A stretch of 64,000 nt of DNA, taken from the NCBI GenBank assembly GCA_029582165.1, contig CM055888.1:35077408-35141407 (forward strand), read 5' to 3'. This stretch comes from Portulaca oleracea (lineage: Eukaryota > Streptophyta > Magnoliopsida > Caryophyllales > Portulacaceae). Positions 24,350 to 35,185 of the stretch are shown here, piece by piece. The notes beneath the pieces were generated by a model. It was not told the DNA's origin. It ran no database searches and worked only from the letters and a program-made list of their open reading frames with translations. The translations under genes and the position numbers were made by a program. Positions within the stretch are counted from its first letter, which is position 1; every line of letters starts with the position of its first letter.

Positions 24350-24727
24350 AAAGCATCGGGATAGGTCGAGCTAGGACTTACCAAAACAAGCACCCAGGAG
24401 AGGTATGAACTACTTCCCCCTCTTTTAGTGTTTTCTTTCATTTTTTGTTTCTTTCATTTTATTTCCCTTGTTTTAACATTTTTCATCTTCCTTTGTTTTA
24501 TATTAGAAAAAAAAAATTGAGAAAAAAATTAGAAAAATCAGAAAAGTTTGAAAAGAAGAAAAAATCAAGAGCGGTTCTATGAGGGTCGGGGTTTGAAAGT
24601 GTTTTTGAGTGTTGGGAGAGTGTCCTTGAATGATAATTGAGCAAGAAAGAAAAAAGGGAGTGGATGACAAGAGGGTAGATTTTAGGACTTAACATTTTTT
24701 CTCCAAGTTTTGAGCCTTGTAGGCTTG
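24350..24727 (+). other. Non-coding tract after integrase, element 1
   Basis: T-rich then A-rich sequence with no credible frame. The opening (GTCGAGCTAGGACTTACC, then CACCCAGGAGAGGTATG) has a recognisable counterpart after integrase in element 2, and a looser one after protease in element 4. Confidence 0.6.
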
Positions 24728-24897
24728 GACCGTGACCACGGTCAGAATATGCAAGTTATTCCCAGTTTTTTCAGGCCGAAGTAGACCGTGCCCACAGTGG
24801 GTTTCACCGCAGCCACGGTCTCATCGATGTTGTTCTTGAAAAAAATTCTGTCCCGAAGATCACCGTGACCACGGTGGGTTTACCGTAGCCACGGTCT
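24728..24897 (+). promoter_or_regulatory. Internal palindrome cluster before ORF3, element 1
   Basis: Quasi-palindromes of the U3 type recur here, far from the LTRs: a single at 24729, a pair at 24785/24806 (21 bp) and a pair at 24862/24882 (20 bp). Motifs read ACCGTGACCACGGT and ACCGTAGCCACGGT. A TC-rich leader and a candidate intron follow, then ORF3. The arrangement copies that of the LTR promoter and suggests an internal promoter for ORF3. Confidence 0.6.
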
Positions 24898-25246
24898 CTA
24901 CCCTACATTTTCCTCTTTTCCCGGCCGAACCACACGTGCGCTCACTGTCAGCTACGAATATGTCGGGGAGTTCATTCTCATTTTCCCTCATTTCTCTTTC
25001 ATTTCCTCCCATTCCCTCACACTCGAAAACCCTCCTAAAACCCTAAAACAACAAATTCCTTCCAAGATTTGACAAATCCATCATCAATTTCCTCCATTTC
25101 TCTCAAATCTCTCCTGCGTTCATGCCCTAACTGCGCTGTGCTGCTGAATTTCGCCATTTTCGGTTCTCTTCAAGCAAACTTCTGGGTTCTTTGTTCCTTG
25201 TGGGGCTCGAAAATAGCAAGAGAAGTTCTCAAACTCTTCAACCTAG
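24898..25246 (+). promoter_or_regulatory. TC-rich promoter/leader region of ORF3, element 1
   Basis: The tract at about 24975-25020 is strongly pyrimidine-rich (CATTTCTCTTTCATTTCCTC), like plant Y-patch core promoters. It is followed by CCCTAAAACCCTAAA and a leader-like exon ending CTTCAACCTAG at 25246. Element 2 has a matching region on the minus strand (42264-42560). No TATAAA box is evident. Confidence 0.4.
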
Positions 25247-25504
25247 GTATTCCTTGATTGTTGGTGCATAAATTTTTGTTTTCCTTGCATATTTGGGTTG
25301 AATTTGGTGCGAATTTCTTGAGATTTGGTTGAACGAGTGTGGTTGAACTTGGGGTTGAAACTTTCGTGGATATTTTCGTGTTGGGAGTGTTATTAGTGAA
25401 CTCTTGGTTTGAATTTTGTAGTTGGTGTTGAATTTGTGGTTGCTCGGGATTTTTGGGCAGTGTTTGTGTTGTGTTTCGGTGTGTGGTGGTTGTTTGTCTT
25501 GCAG
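25247..25504 (+). other. Candidate 5'-leader intron of ORF3, element 1
   Basis: The donor is CCTAG|GTATTC and the acceptor is TTTGTCTTGCAG, giving 258 bp that end 9 bp before the ORF3 ATG. The interior is T/G-rich. The donor context is conserved in element 2 (CTCAG|GTATCT) and element 4 (CTCAAG|GTATAG). Splicing is inferred, not shown. Confidence 0.4.
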
Positions 25505-25513
25505 TTGCCTTCA

Positions 25514-26884
25514 ATGGGTCGAGCAAAACGTGCCCAGACCGAGCCGGAATCGACCCCGGCCCCATCAACCTCTGTTGAGCCTGACAAAACCCGGTACAAG
25601 GGTCAACCGACCTCGATTATTCAGTGTGACCCGAAGATTAAGGTTAATTTCCGGGACGATATACATAAGGCACGGTATGAGCAGCTCAAGAAGCGGAAAA
25701 TCTGTGCTCCGGACCTCTATCATGAAGAGACGGCTAAGGATGTCTTTTGTAAACCGAGCATGGACTTTTTCATCAATGTCATGGGATGGGAGGTCTTCGC
25801 GACAATCAACGAACCAATCATCGAGCAACCGGTGCTCGAATTCCTTAGCTCTTTGGTGGTGAAGGAAGACGGCACATCCAACGCCTCTTTCTCATACATT
25901 GTGAACAAGAAGGAGGTCGAATGTACACTCAAAGATCTTTGCAACGCTCTAGGCCTTCCCGAGGACGGTATCTTCTACGGCGAGTGCGTCAAATTCAATG
26001 AACAAGAAGCTATGCAAGCACTCACTTGCTGGAGGAGACGTTATCCGAAGATTCGATCACAACGAGCGAAATACTATTGCCCAAGGAACTCTAAGGCCAG
26101 AGATTTCTGTAACCTGAGCGTCCGCATCATCCACCGTATCATTTCGAACTCCATTTTTGGCCGTGACGCCGGGCGTTCAAGCATCCGAAAAGACGACCTC
26201 TTCGTCCTCTACAATGCAATCAACAATCGCCGGGTCAACACTGGCTTATGCATCCTCCATTGGCTTCAGGAAATAAGCCTTGAAACCCGGAACATGACTA
26301 TTGGTATGGGTCACATCATTACCCATTTTCTCAGGAAGCAAGGGTTCGAGTCCTATCTAAGCAAGTGGACTCCCTGATATTTCCCCGATTCTATCGATAG
26401 TGTTCGCTTACGAAAGATGGAATTCTTGGAGAAACACAAGACGCGAACATTATACCGTCACGGAAACGACCCCCATAGTGTCGTGATTCATTTGGGCGAC
26501 GACAATACCGAGTAACGTTTAGATGTCACCGACCAATGCAATTGGTCGTGTGGCCAAACATTTGGGGATCGTTTTTTGGTGGGTGGTCGCGGGGATCGTG
26601 AGGAGGAAGGTGAAGGAGAAGAAGAAGATGAGGATGACGAAGAAGGGGGTGAACAAGCACAAGGAGACGAAGCTGAGTCGAGTCAACTATGGGACGCCGC
26701 TCCTGAGCATATCAGCGAGCAACTCCAGGAGCTTCATGATGAGTTTCAAGTACAACGGGAGCTCATCCAAAACCAGCAACTCTTGATCGAAAACTTGCAA
26801 GGATTGATCGAGATCCAACAGGAGACGCTAGCTAGCATCCAATCGCAACTCCAACCCCGTCCTCCTCCGGGAGGGTCCGCTTGA
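25514..26884 (+). pseudogene. ORF3 of element 1 (extra Athila ORF, env-position), broken
   Basis: The start is placed at 25514 (MGRAKRAQTEPES) because the same start is conserved in element 2 and lies just after the candidate acceptor. The open part runs to a TGA at 26375 (SKWTP*). Homology to element 2 continues in frame past that stop and another near 26512, then frame-shifted to a stop at 26882. The protein has a basic N-terminus, a globular part (MGWEVFATINEPI, KKEVECTLKDLCNALGLP, ACWRR-like segment TCWRRRYPKIR), a Glu/Asp-rich tract (26590-26690) and a Gln-rich coiled coil. It resembles the plant Athila ORF1/putative plant transposon protein group. I see no signal peptide or clear membrane segment, so calling it an envelope protein is not supported. 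Confidence 0.65.
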
Positions 26885-27943
26885 GGACCGTTTATAAGCA
26901 CTCCAACAGGAGACGCTAGCTAGTAACCGGTTGGAGCATTTTTCGACCCTAACTCGGGTTCTAGTCGAGACTTACCCTTAATAAACTTCCTTCATTAAGT
27001 GTCTTGTGAGACCCCCGTTCCTTTCTCGTTTTGTCGGGAACCCGGAGATTCTAGGGGCTTGTGTCTGAGTTTGTTTTGTTTCTCGTTCAGCAAAAGCAAA
27101 AAGTGCAAAATGAAAGAAAAAGAAAGAAAAGCTACAATAACCGGATTAAGTGGAGCGTGTCGCTGAATGACATTAACCACCTACACTTAGCCAACCTACA
27201 CGGGCCCGGTATTCGTGCTACGACATTGGATACCCCTTAACCCTCCTCCTATATCGCTTTGCGACGGAGAGGCGTATGGAAAAGACCGTGTTGGGAGGGT
27301 ATACCCCTTATATAGGTCGTCCAATTCCCGAAAGTAAGGTTAATACTAACCTTAAAAACCAAAAAGAAAAAAAAAGAGAAAGAAAAGAAAAGTTTTTGCT
27401 TCTAAAAAGAGTGGGGCGTCCCCTTGCATCACCTGCGATCCTCACCAAGCCAAGGGCGACCGAATGCGAGGGAGGGCAACACTCCTCTCGATTGTTTCGT
27501 TGTTTTCAAATTCGGACGCGAGTTTTTAGAGTCTTTTGATTCCCGTTAAAACCCTTGTTGTGCTTTTGCTGTGGGGTTTCGCTTGTTACAAGGTGTAGGG
27601 AGTTGAAAATCTTCAAGATCGACCTTTTTCCGAGTTTGGTGGTTGCGAGATGCTCCTAACGGTTACTTTGGGAGTTTTAATCACGTTTTCTTAGTTTGGA
27701 TTGCGAGATCTTGTGAATCAAGCTTTTGCTTTTCGTTCCTTTTTGTTTTCTTCGATTTTGTTTTCATTTTCCCTCTCTCCTTTTTCTTTTGCTTTTGTGG
27801 GCACAGCCGCTACAAACCCTCACGAGTCCATCTCGTCCACCCGGGCTGCCGGGGGGTTCAAAGGGCTTGGTGCATACGCTAAATGCACCCGTTTCTCTCC
27901 CACGACAGAGGAGTTACTGTTAGTTAGTTAGTTTTTGTTTTGC
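26885..27943 (+). other. 3' untranslated region of element 1
   Basis: No credible gene. On the opposite strand this region is homologous to parts of the 1.85-kb array unit: GGGTTTACCCTCCC-type blocks near 27290, the CTTGGTGAGGATC block near 27440, and the AAATGCACC...TTGAACCCC block near 27880. Open frames of 60-90 codons here have no conserved reading in related copies. Confidence 0.75.
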
Positions 27944-27961
27944 TTTGCTCGGACGAGCAAA
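27944..27961 (+). other. Stem-loop beside the polypurine tract, element 1
   Basis: TTTGCTCG, then GA, then CGAGCAAA: a perfect 8-bp stem. It directly precedes the polypurine tract. Counterparts with changed but still paired stems are present at 39649, 46661 and 57737 and in the array units. Confidence 0.7.
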
Positions 27962-27986
27962 AGTTTAAGTGTGGGGGGGGGGGGGG
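27962..27986 (+). other. Polypurine tract of element 1
   Basis: AGTTTAAGTGTG followed by a run of G up to the first base of the 3' LTR. This is the RNase H-resistant primer for plus-strand synthesis. The G-run is longer than in elements 2 and 3. Confidence 0.85.
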
Positions 27987-29710
27987 TGTTTAGACCCGAT
28001 TTCGTGTCTAAATACCGCCTAAATCCTTAGGCTTTCGACTTGTTTCGTAGGTTGTTTTGATAACTTTTAATGCGTTTTGATTATTTTTTAAGTTTCCGAA
28101 GTTTTTACTCAGAACGATGCTAAATGAGCCAATTTTGGACCAATCTTGGGAATCCCGAGATACCCTAAGATCCCCCGAGCCCTGGTCGTGTCGAAGGCAG
28201 CGGATTAGAAGGGCCGACCATGTCGAAAGGCAGCGAAAGCGGAAGCAACTGTTGAAGAGCACCCTGAGGAATCCTGTGGCCGAGAGAGACCGTGGCTACG
28301 GTCATATTGACCGTAGCCACGGTGTGATTGAGCCAATACCTAAGGAAGGGACATTGCCACCCGAGATGGACCGTGGTCACGGTCAGTCTGACCGTAGCCA
28401 CGGTGAGATCACTACCTTGCCCAAGGAAGAATTTGGCCGAACAAGACCGTGGCCACGGTCTCCCATGACCGTAGCCACGGAGGTGCGAAGGAGCGAAAAG
28501 TTGTCAGCCTTAATCGCCCACACCATGCCTACGGTGCATGGGTACCGTGCCCACGGTGATGCGAAACAAAGAGAAGTCCTACCTGCCTTACGCAGGACCG
28601 TGGCGACGGTCACCTTGACCAGGCCCACGGTCCCCTGCGGGACACTTTTGTCTGTTGTGTAAAATGATGACTTTTGAGTAACAACCTTGATTACTATTTA
28701 ATGTATTTAGGTCATTTTAGCTGGGGACTTTTTTCAAGCAGCTTTTATCTATCTTTTATCATACTTTAGCATATACTTAATCACATTTTAAGCTTTGGAT
28801 TAGAGTGATTAGTGAAGATCTTTGCTGAGATTATTGGTTCTTGTATTGGATTCTCTTGAGTTTTATTGGAGGTTTGAAGATTATTCTCAACTTTGGAGCA
28901 TTGAAGCTTTATTATTCTGGAGTTTTCTTCTTTGTCATCATAATCAATGAGCATTTCTTAACCTTTCTCTCTCTAATTTATTGTTTATTTATTAATCTCT
29001 GTTTTTATTATTTTGGTATTGTCAGTTTTGTTGAAGGTTTATTGTCATCTTGTTTACTCTTTTAAGCATGAATGAAGTTGTTGATGTTATTATCATGACA
29101 GTTAGGATGTTTAGTGGCTAGAATCCTAATGGGTTAGGGAGATATTAAGGGTGTGAATGATTGATTAGGTTTGGGTTAGCAATATTAGTGAGTAACTAGT
29201 TAGGTAATCAATTTCCTAATCCTATCTTTCTCTCAAGTGGGATGTATTTGGGTGCGAAAGCATCGCGAATACATTCAACGCTTGTTGGAAGGTAGGAATT
29301 AGGATAGTTAGTATTCTAGTTCGCGAAAGCGAATAGAAACTAACTAGGAAATTCCGTTCCATTAACTCCCCCGGGTCTGTCGATGGACTTTGGGGAAGTT
29401 AATCCGGACTATCCTTGAAAGAGGAAGCCCGGTGGGTATTTTCTTATGGAGTTACCATTTGATTTCCCCTTCTCGTTGCTCTCTTGTTGCGAAACCTATT
29501 TCCTCATTCCCGTTTGCATCCCGAAAATCTCCCAACACCCATTGTCTCACCTTTTTGACCGAACCTAGTGTGTTTGTGCTGTTTTTACCCTGAATTCTAT
29601 CATCCTTTCATGATCGTAAACCCTACCTAGAGTCAAGTAGTTGCAACTAAGGCCCCTAGCTCCCTGTGGAAGAACGATAAAACTGAGGTCTTACAAACCG
29701 AGTTACAACA
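27987..29710 (+). repeat. 3' LTR of element 1
   Basis: 1724 bp, TGTTTAGACC to GTTACAACA, collinear with the 5' LTR. It has the same five palindrome pairs (28288-28632). Apparent open frames of 112-181 codons here are by-products of the repeated GACCGTGG motifs. Confidence 0.93.
28288..28632 (+). promoter_or_regulatory. U3 palindrome-pair cluster in the 3' LTR of element 1
   Basis: The first pair starts at 28289/28310 (21 bp), with ACCGTGGCTACGGT and ACCGTAGCCACGGT. The other four pairs are collinear with the 5' LTR. Some copies have diverged (CACCATGCC, AGGCCCACGG). Confidence 0.6.
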
Positions 29711-29715
29711 CCCAT
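29711..29715. repeat. Target site duplication of element 1, right
   Basis: CCCAT. It matches the array sequence and, with one change, TCCAT at 14933-14937. Confidence 0.85.
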
Positions 29716-29867
29716 AAACAAGAAAAATACCACCCCCACTCCCACACAAAACATCACAATGTCCCCATTGTTAGAAGGGTTGTCTAAAGTAAGGGTAAAG
29801 ATCCTAAGAAAAGCATAAATACACAACACCTAACATGTAAAAAGCATATATATCACAATGTCCCCAT
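29711..29867 (-). repeat. Array unit 8, remainder with a deletion
   Basis: Continues unit 8 from CCCATAAACAAG. About 400 bp are missing after ACATGTAAAAAGC. The gap holds a short filler (CACAATGTCCCCATT) that copies sequence about 100 bp upstream. Confidence 0.75.
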
Positions 29868-31703
29868 TCAAACTACCTAAATGCTTAGAACTTGGCATGC
29901 AAGCTTAAAAGAAAAATAAAAATATATACAAGACACTACTAACTAAAGAACTAAAGAAAAATCAAAATATTTACAATATGAATCTCACTTTTTTTTCCTT
30001 TCTTTTCTTAGACTCAAAAGCCGGAATGCATATACACTCCCACACAAGGGTTTGCTCGCCCCGAGAAAACTAAAAACAAAAAAAAAAAGAAAGCGAAAAA
30101 AAAACAAACGAACTACCCTAACTCACTTTCGCAGGAATCGCGGATGCATTTAGCACATGCATGAAGCCCTTTAAACCCCTTAGCAGCCCAAGTGGATAGG
30201 AAGGTCTCGTGAAGGTTTATAGAAGGTATACGCACAAAAGCCAAAGAAAAGGAGAGAGGGAAAGTGAAAAACAAAACAAGTTTTAAAAATAAAGAAAAGA
30301 AAAACTGCTTGTTTTAGGAATCATGCAATCGCCGCAAAGAAAACAATACTAATCAACCAAAAGAAACCATTATGAGCACATCAAATTACCTAACTCAAGA
30401 TATTTCCAATCTTTAAGGTTTTTCATTCCCAAACATTTCCTACAAAACAAGATCCTATGTGCTCGAGTGCAAGTGTTATTCTACTCGATTCTGATTGATC
30501 TAAAGCAAATCACAATCCAAACTTGTATCAAAGCAAAAAGAATTATTTAGGTGATGTCCTCCCTCGCCTATGTCGCACTTTGCTTGGTGAGGGCCGCAGG
30601 AGACGCAAGGAAGAACTTCACATTTATTACAATTCTTTTTGGTGTTGGGTTTAGAATTTAAGGGCCCAACTTTTCAAACTTAACTCAAGGGTATTTGGTG
30701 TTAGTTTTTTCGGGAATTGCACAACCCATAAATCGGGTTTACCCTCCCAACACGAGCTACTCCTTACGCAAACAAAGTGCTTAAGGGTTAAGTGCGCCAC
30801 ACCGCTCATACCAACCCGTGTAGCTATACTAACTTAACATTACATTTTCAAGGTTAACGCCGGGTTTTTCGGGATTTGGAACGGCCCATAACGGGGTCTA
30901 CCCTACCAACTCAGGCTACTCCATTCAGAAATGACGTGCTTAAGGGACGTGAGTGCCGCCCACTTACATCGGCCTTTGTTGATTTAGCCAACAATTAACC
31001 AATTAATCCAATTTAATTAACTTTCACTTTTCAACAAGTTCGGAAGTGATCTTCAAAAGTCTTACATTTTCAAGAAGAACGTAAAAGAATCAAGGATCTT
31101 ATTAAGCATTTAACGTAGGTAAACTACACAAATGAGTCCTGACAATATTTGAACTGAGGACAGTAATGCTCATACGGGTTTCTTTCAAGGAGATTAAGAA
31201 AGTTTTCTAAGCATTGACTGCACTTATCCTAAAATCAAAGCAAAAACAAAAGAAATACAAAAACTTTAAAAGTTTTTCACGCCATTTTTTTTCCTTTTAC
31301 ACGCAAAAGCTTTCAAATTTTAGCAAAAACTACGAAAAAAATAATCAAATACTAGGTTGTCTACTTAAAAACAAGAAAAATATCACCCCCACTCCCACAC
31401 AAAACATCACATGTCCCCATAGTGAGAAGGGTTGTCTCAAGTAAGGGTAGAGATCCTTAGAAAAGCATATATACACAACACCTAACATGTAAAAAGCGGT
31501 GGCGACTTGAGCCCACACAACTCCATCAAAAAGATAATCCCATCATTCACACACAAGGGGTTCGCCACCGAAAATGAAAAATCAAACATGTAGCATGGAT
31601 CAAGAATATATAAACTCAAAGAGAGGGTGGAAAGAGGTTACTTAAAAATCTTCAAGTAAAGACAACCCGGTCCACGATCAAAAATCACCAAGCATAAGGT
31701 TAG
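29868..31703 (-). repeat. Array unit 9
   Basis: Nearly full length but lacks the first few bases. It carries private variants near 31405-31610 (CACATGTCCCC, GATCCTTAG, CGACTTGAG, CATGTAGCATGG) that recur at 36990-37200. Confidence 0.75.
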
Positions 31704-33390
31704 GATATACAATTTAAACTACCTAAATGCTTAGAACTTGGCATGTAAGATTAAAAGAAAAATAATAATATATACAAGACACTACTAACTAAAGAACTAA
31801 AGAAAAATCAAAATATTTACAAATGAGTCTCACTTTTTTTTCTTTTCTTTTCTTAGACTCAAAAGCCGGAATGCATATACACTCCCACACAAGGGTTTAC
31901 TAGCCCCGAGCAAACTAAAAACAAAGAAAAAGAAAGAAAAAAAAGAAACGAACTACCCTAACTCACTTTCGCAGGAATTGCGGATGCATTTAGCACATGC
32001 ATCAAGCCCTTTAAACCCCTTGGAAGTCCAAGTGGACGAGGAAGGTCTCATGAGGGTTTATAGTAGCTATACCCACAATAGCTAAAGAAAAGGAGAGAGG
32101 GAAAGTGAAAAACAAAACATGTTTTGAAAAGAAAGAAAAGAAAAACTGCTTGTTTTAGGAATCTTGCAATCGCCTCATAGAAAACAATACGAATCAACCA
32201 AAAGGAACCATTATGAGCACATCAAATTACCTAACTCAAGATATTTCCAATCTTTAAGGTTTTTGATTCCCAAATATTTCCTACAAAACAAGATCCTATG
32301 TGCTCGAGTGCAAGTGTTATTCTACTCGATTCTGATTGATCTAAAGCAAATCACAATCCAAGCTTGTATCAAAGCAAAAAGAATTTTTTAGGTGATATCC
32401 CCCCTCGCCTATGTCGCACTTGGCTTGGTGAGGGCCGCAAGAGACGCAAAGAAGAACTTCACATTTATTACAATTTTCTATGGTGTTGGGTTTAGAATTT
32501 AATGACCCTACTTTTCAAACTTAACTCAAAAGTATTTGGTGTTTGTTTTTTTGGGAATTGCACGACCCATAAACAGGGTTTACCCTCCCAACACGAGCTA
32601 CTCCTCACGTAAACAAAGTGCTTAAGGGGTAAGTGCGCCGCACCGCTCATACCAACCCGCATAGGTATACTAACTTAACAGTACATTTTCAAGGTTAACG
32701 CCGGGTTTTTTTGGATTTGGAACGGCCCATAACGGGGTCTACTCTACGAACTCAGGCTACTCCATTCACAAATGACGTGCTTAAGGGACGTGAGTGCCGC
32801 CATCTTACATCGACCTTTGTAGATTTAGCCAACAATCAACCAATTAATCCAATTTAATTAACTTTCACTTTTCAACAAGTTGGAAAGTGATCTACTAAAG
32901 TCTTACATTTTCAAGAAGAACGTAAAAGAATCAAGGATCTTATTAAGCATTTAACGAAGGGAAACTACACAAATGAGTCATGACAATATTTGAACTAAGG
33001 ACAGTAATGCTCATACAGGTTTCTTTCAAGGAGATTAAGAAAGTTTTCTAAGCATTGACTACACTTATCCTAAAAACAAAGCAAAAGCAAAAGCAAAAGA
33101 AAAACAAGAACTTTTAAATTTTTTCACGCCCTTTTTTCTCCTTTTGCACGCAAAAGTTTTCAAATTTTAACAAAAACTACGCAAAAAAATAATCAAAATA
33201 CTAGGTTGTCTACCCGTAAACAACTAAAATATCACCCCACTCCCACACAAAACATCACAATGTCCCCATTGTGAGAAGGGTTGTCTCAAGTAAGGGTAGA
33301 CATCCTAAGAAAAGCATATATACACAACACCTAACATGTAAAAAGCGGTGGCAACTCGAGCCCACACAACTCCATCAAAAATATAATCCC
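31704..33390 (-). repeat. Array unit 10, 3' end deleted
   Basis: Collinear until ATATAATCCCA, where about 330 bp (through the next unit's opening) are deleted. Unit 11 then begins at TAAATGCTTAG. Confidence 0.75.
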
Positions 33391-35185
33391 ATAAATGCTT
33401 AGAACTTGGCATGTAAGATTAAAAGAAAAATAATAATATATACAAGACACTACTAACTAAAGAACTAAAGAAAAATCAAAATATTTACAATATGAATCTC
33501 ACGTTTTTTTCGTTTCTTTTCTTAGACTCAAAAGCCGGAATGCATATACACTCCCACACAAGGGTTTGCTCGCCCCGAGCAAACTAAAAACAAAGAAGAA
33601 GAAAGGAAAAAAAAAGTAACTAACTACCCTAACTCACTTTCGAAGGAATGGATGCATTTAGCACATGCATCAAGTCCTTTAAACCCCTTGGAAGTCCAAG
33701 TGGACGAGGAAGGGCTCGTGAGGGTTTATAGTAGCTATACCCACAAAAGCTAAAGAAAAGGAGAGAGGGAAAGTGAAAACAAAACAAGTTTTGAAAAGAA
33801 AGAAAAGAAAAACTGCTTATTTTAGGAATCATGCAATCACCCCTAAGAAAACAATACTAATCAACCAAAATGAACCATTATGAGCACATCAAATCACCTA
33901 ACTCAAGATATTGTCAATCTTTAAGGTTTTCGATTCCCAAACATCTCCTACAAAACAATATCCTATGTGCTCGAGTGCAAGTGTTATTCTACTCGATTCT
34001 GATTGATCTAAAGCAAATCACAATCCAAGTTTGTATGAAAGCAAAAAGAATTATTTAGGTGATATCCTCCCTCGCTTATGTCGCCCTTGGCTTGGTGGGG
34101 GCCGTAGGAGACGCAAGGAAGAAAACATTTATTACTATTCATTTTGGTGTTGGGTTTAGAATTTAACGGCCCAACTTTTCCAACTTAACACATCGGTATT
34201 TGGTGTTTGTTTTTTCAGGAATTGCACGACCCATAAACAGGGTGTACCCTCCCAACACGAGGTACTCCATACACAAACGAAGTGCTTAAGGGGTAAGAGC
34301 GCCGCACCACTCATACCAACCCGTGTAGGTATACTAACTTAACATTACACTTTCAAGGTTAATGTCGTTTTTTCGGGATTTGGAACGGCCCATAACAGGG
34401 TCTACCCTACCAATTCAGGCTACTCCATTCACAAACGAAGTACTTAAGGGACGTGAGTGCCGCACACTCAGATCGACCTTTATGGAGCTAGCCAATAATT
34501 AACCAATTAATCCAATTTTATTAACTTTCAGTTTTCAATAATCTCGGAAGTGATATACTAAAGTCTAACATTTTCAACAAGAACGTGAAAGAAACAAGGA
34601 TCTTATTATGCATTTAACGGTGGGAATATACACAAATGAGTCATGACAATATTTGATCTTATTATGCATTTAACAGTAATGCTCATACGGGTTGTTGTCA
34701 AGGAGATTAAGAAAGTTTTCTAAGCATTGACTACAATTATCCTAAAAGTAAAGAAAAAACTAAAGAAAAATAAATTTTTAAAGGTTTTTCACTCCCTTTT
34801 TTCTCCTATTTCACACAAAAGTTTTCAAATTTTAGCAAAAATTACAAAAAAACAAAATCAAAATACTAGGTTGTCTACCCATAAACATCACAATGTCCCC
34901 ATTGTGAGTAGGGTTGTCGCAAGTAAGGGACGAGATCCAAAGAAAAGCATATATACACAACACCTAACATATAAAAAACGGTGGCGACCCGAGCCCATAT
35001 GTCTCCATCAACAAGATAATCCGAACATTCACACACAAGGGGTTCACCATTGAAAAGGAAAAATCAAACATGCAGCATGGATCAAGAATATATACATTCA
35101 AAGAGAGGGTGGAAGGAGGTTACCTGAAGATCTTCAAGTAAAGACAACCCGATCCACGATCCAAAAGCACCAAACATAAGGTTAG
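33391..35185 (-). repeat. Array unit 11
   Basis: Diverged unit. A 20-bp filler at 34655-34674 repeats the segment at 34599-34618 and replaces the usual GAACTAAGGAC. Confidence 0.7.

Larger units (their letters stand above)
14938..29710 (+). mobile_element. Element 1: full-length Athila-type Ty3/gypsy LTR retrotransposon (dead)
   Basis: A 14.8-kb element bounded by direct LTRs that start TGTTTAGACC and end GTTACAACA. It is flanked by TCCAT and CCCAT, a 5-bp target duplication with one change. Inside, in order: tRNA-Asp PBS, gag, aspartic protease, RT, RNase H, integrase, a long gap with palindrome pairs, ORF3, a 3' UTR and a G-rich polypurine tract. The tRNA-Asp primer and the ORF3 after integrase are the marks of the Athila (Calypso/Cyclops-like) lineage. 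Coding regions hold many stops and at least three frameshifts, and a hAT element breaks integrase, so the copy is not autonomous. It sits inside a unit of the tandem array. Confidence 0.93.

Noticed and set aside
27643..27931. Overlapping plus-strand frames of 65-79 codons near the end of element 1
   Set aside because: Three frames overlap in the same T/C-rich 3' UTR segment. None is conserved in elements 2 or 3.
28117..28662. 181-codon plus-strand frame in the 3' LTR of element 1 (and 112 codons at 15263-15601)
   Set aside because: It is formed by repeated GACCGTGG palindromes (residues such as RGHGQSDRSHG). The two LTR copies differ in frame and length, and the region is U3.
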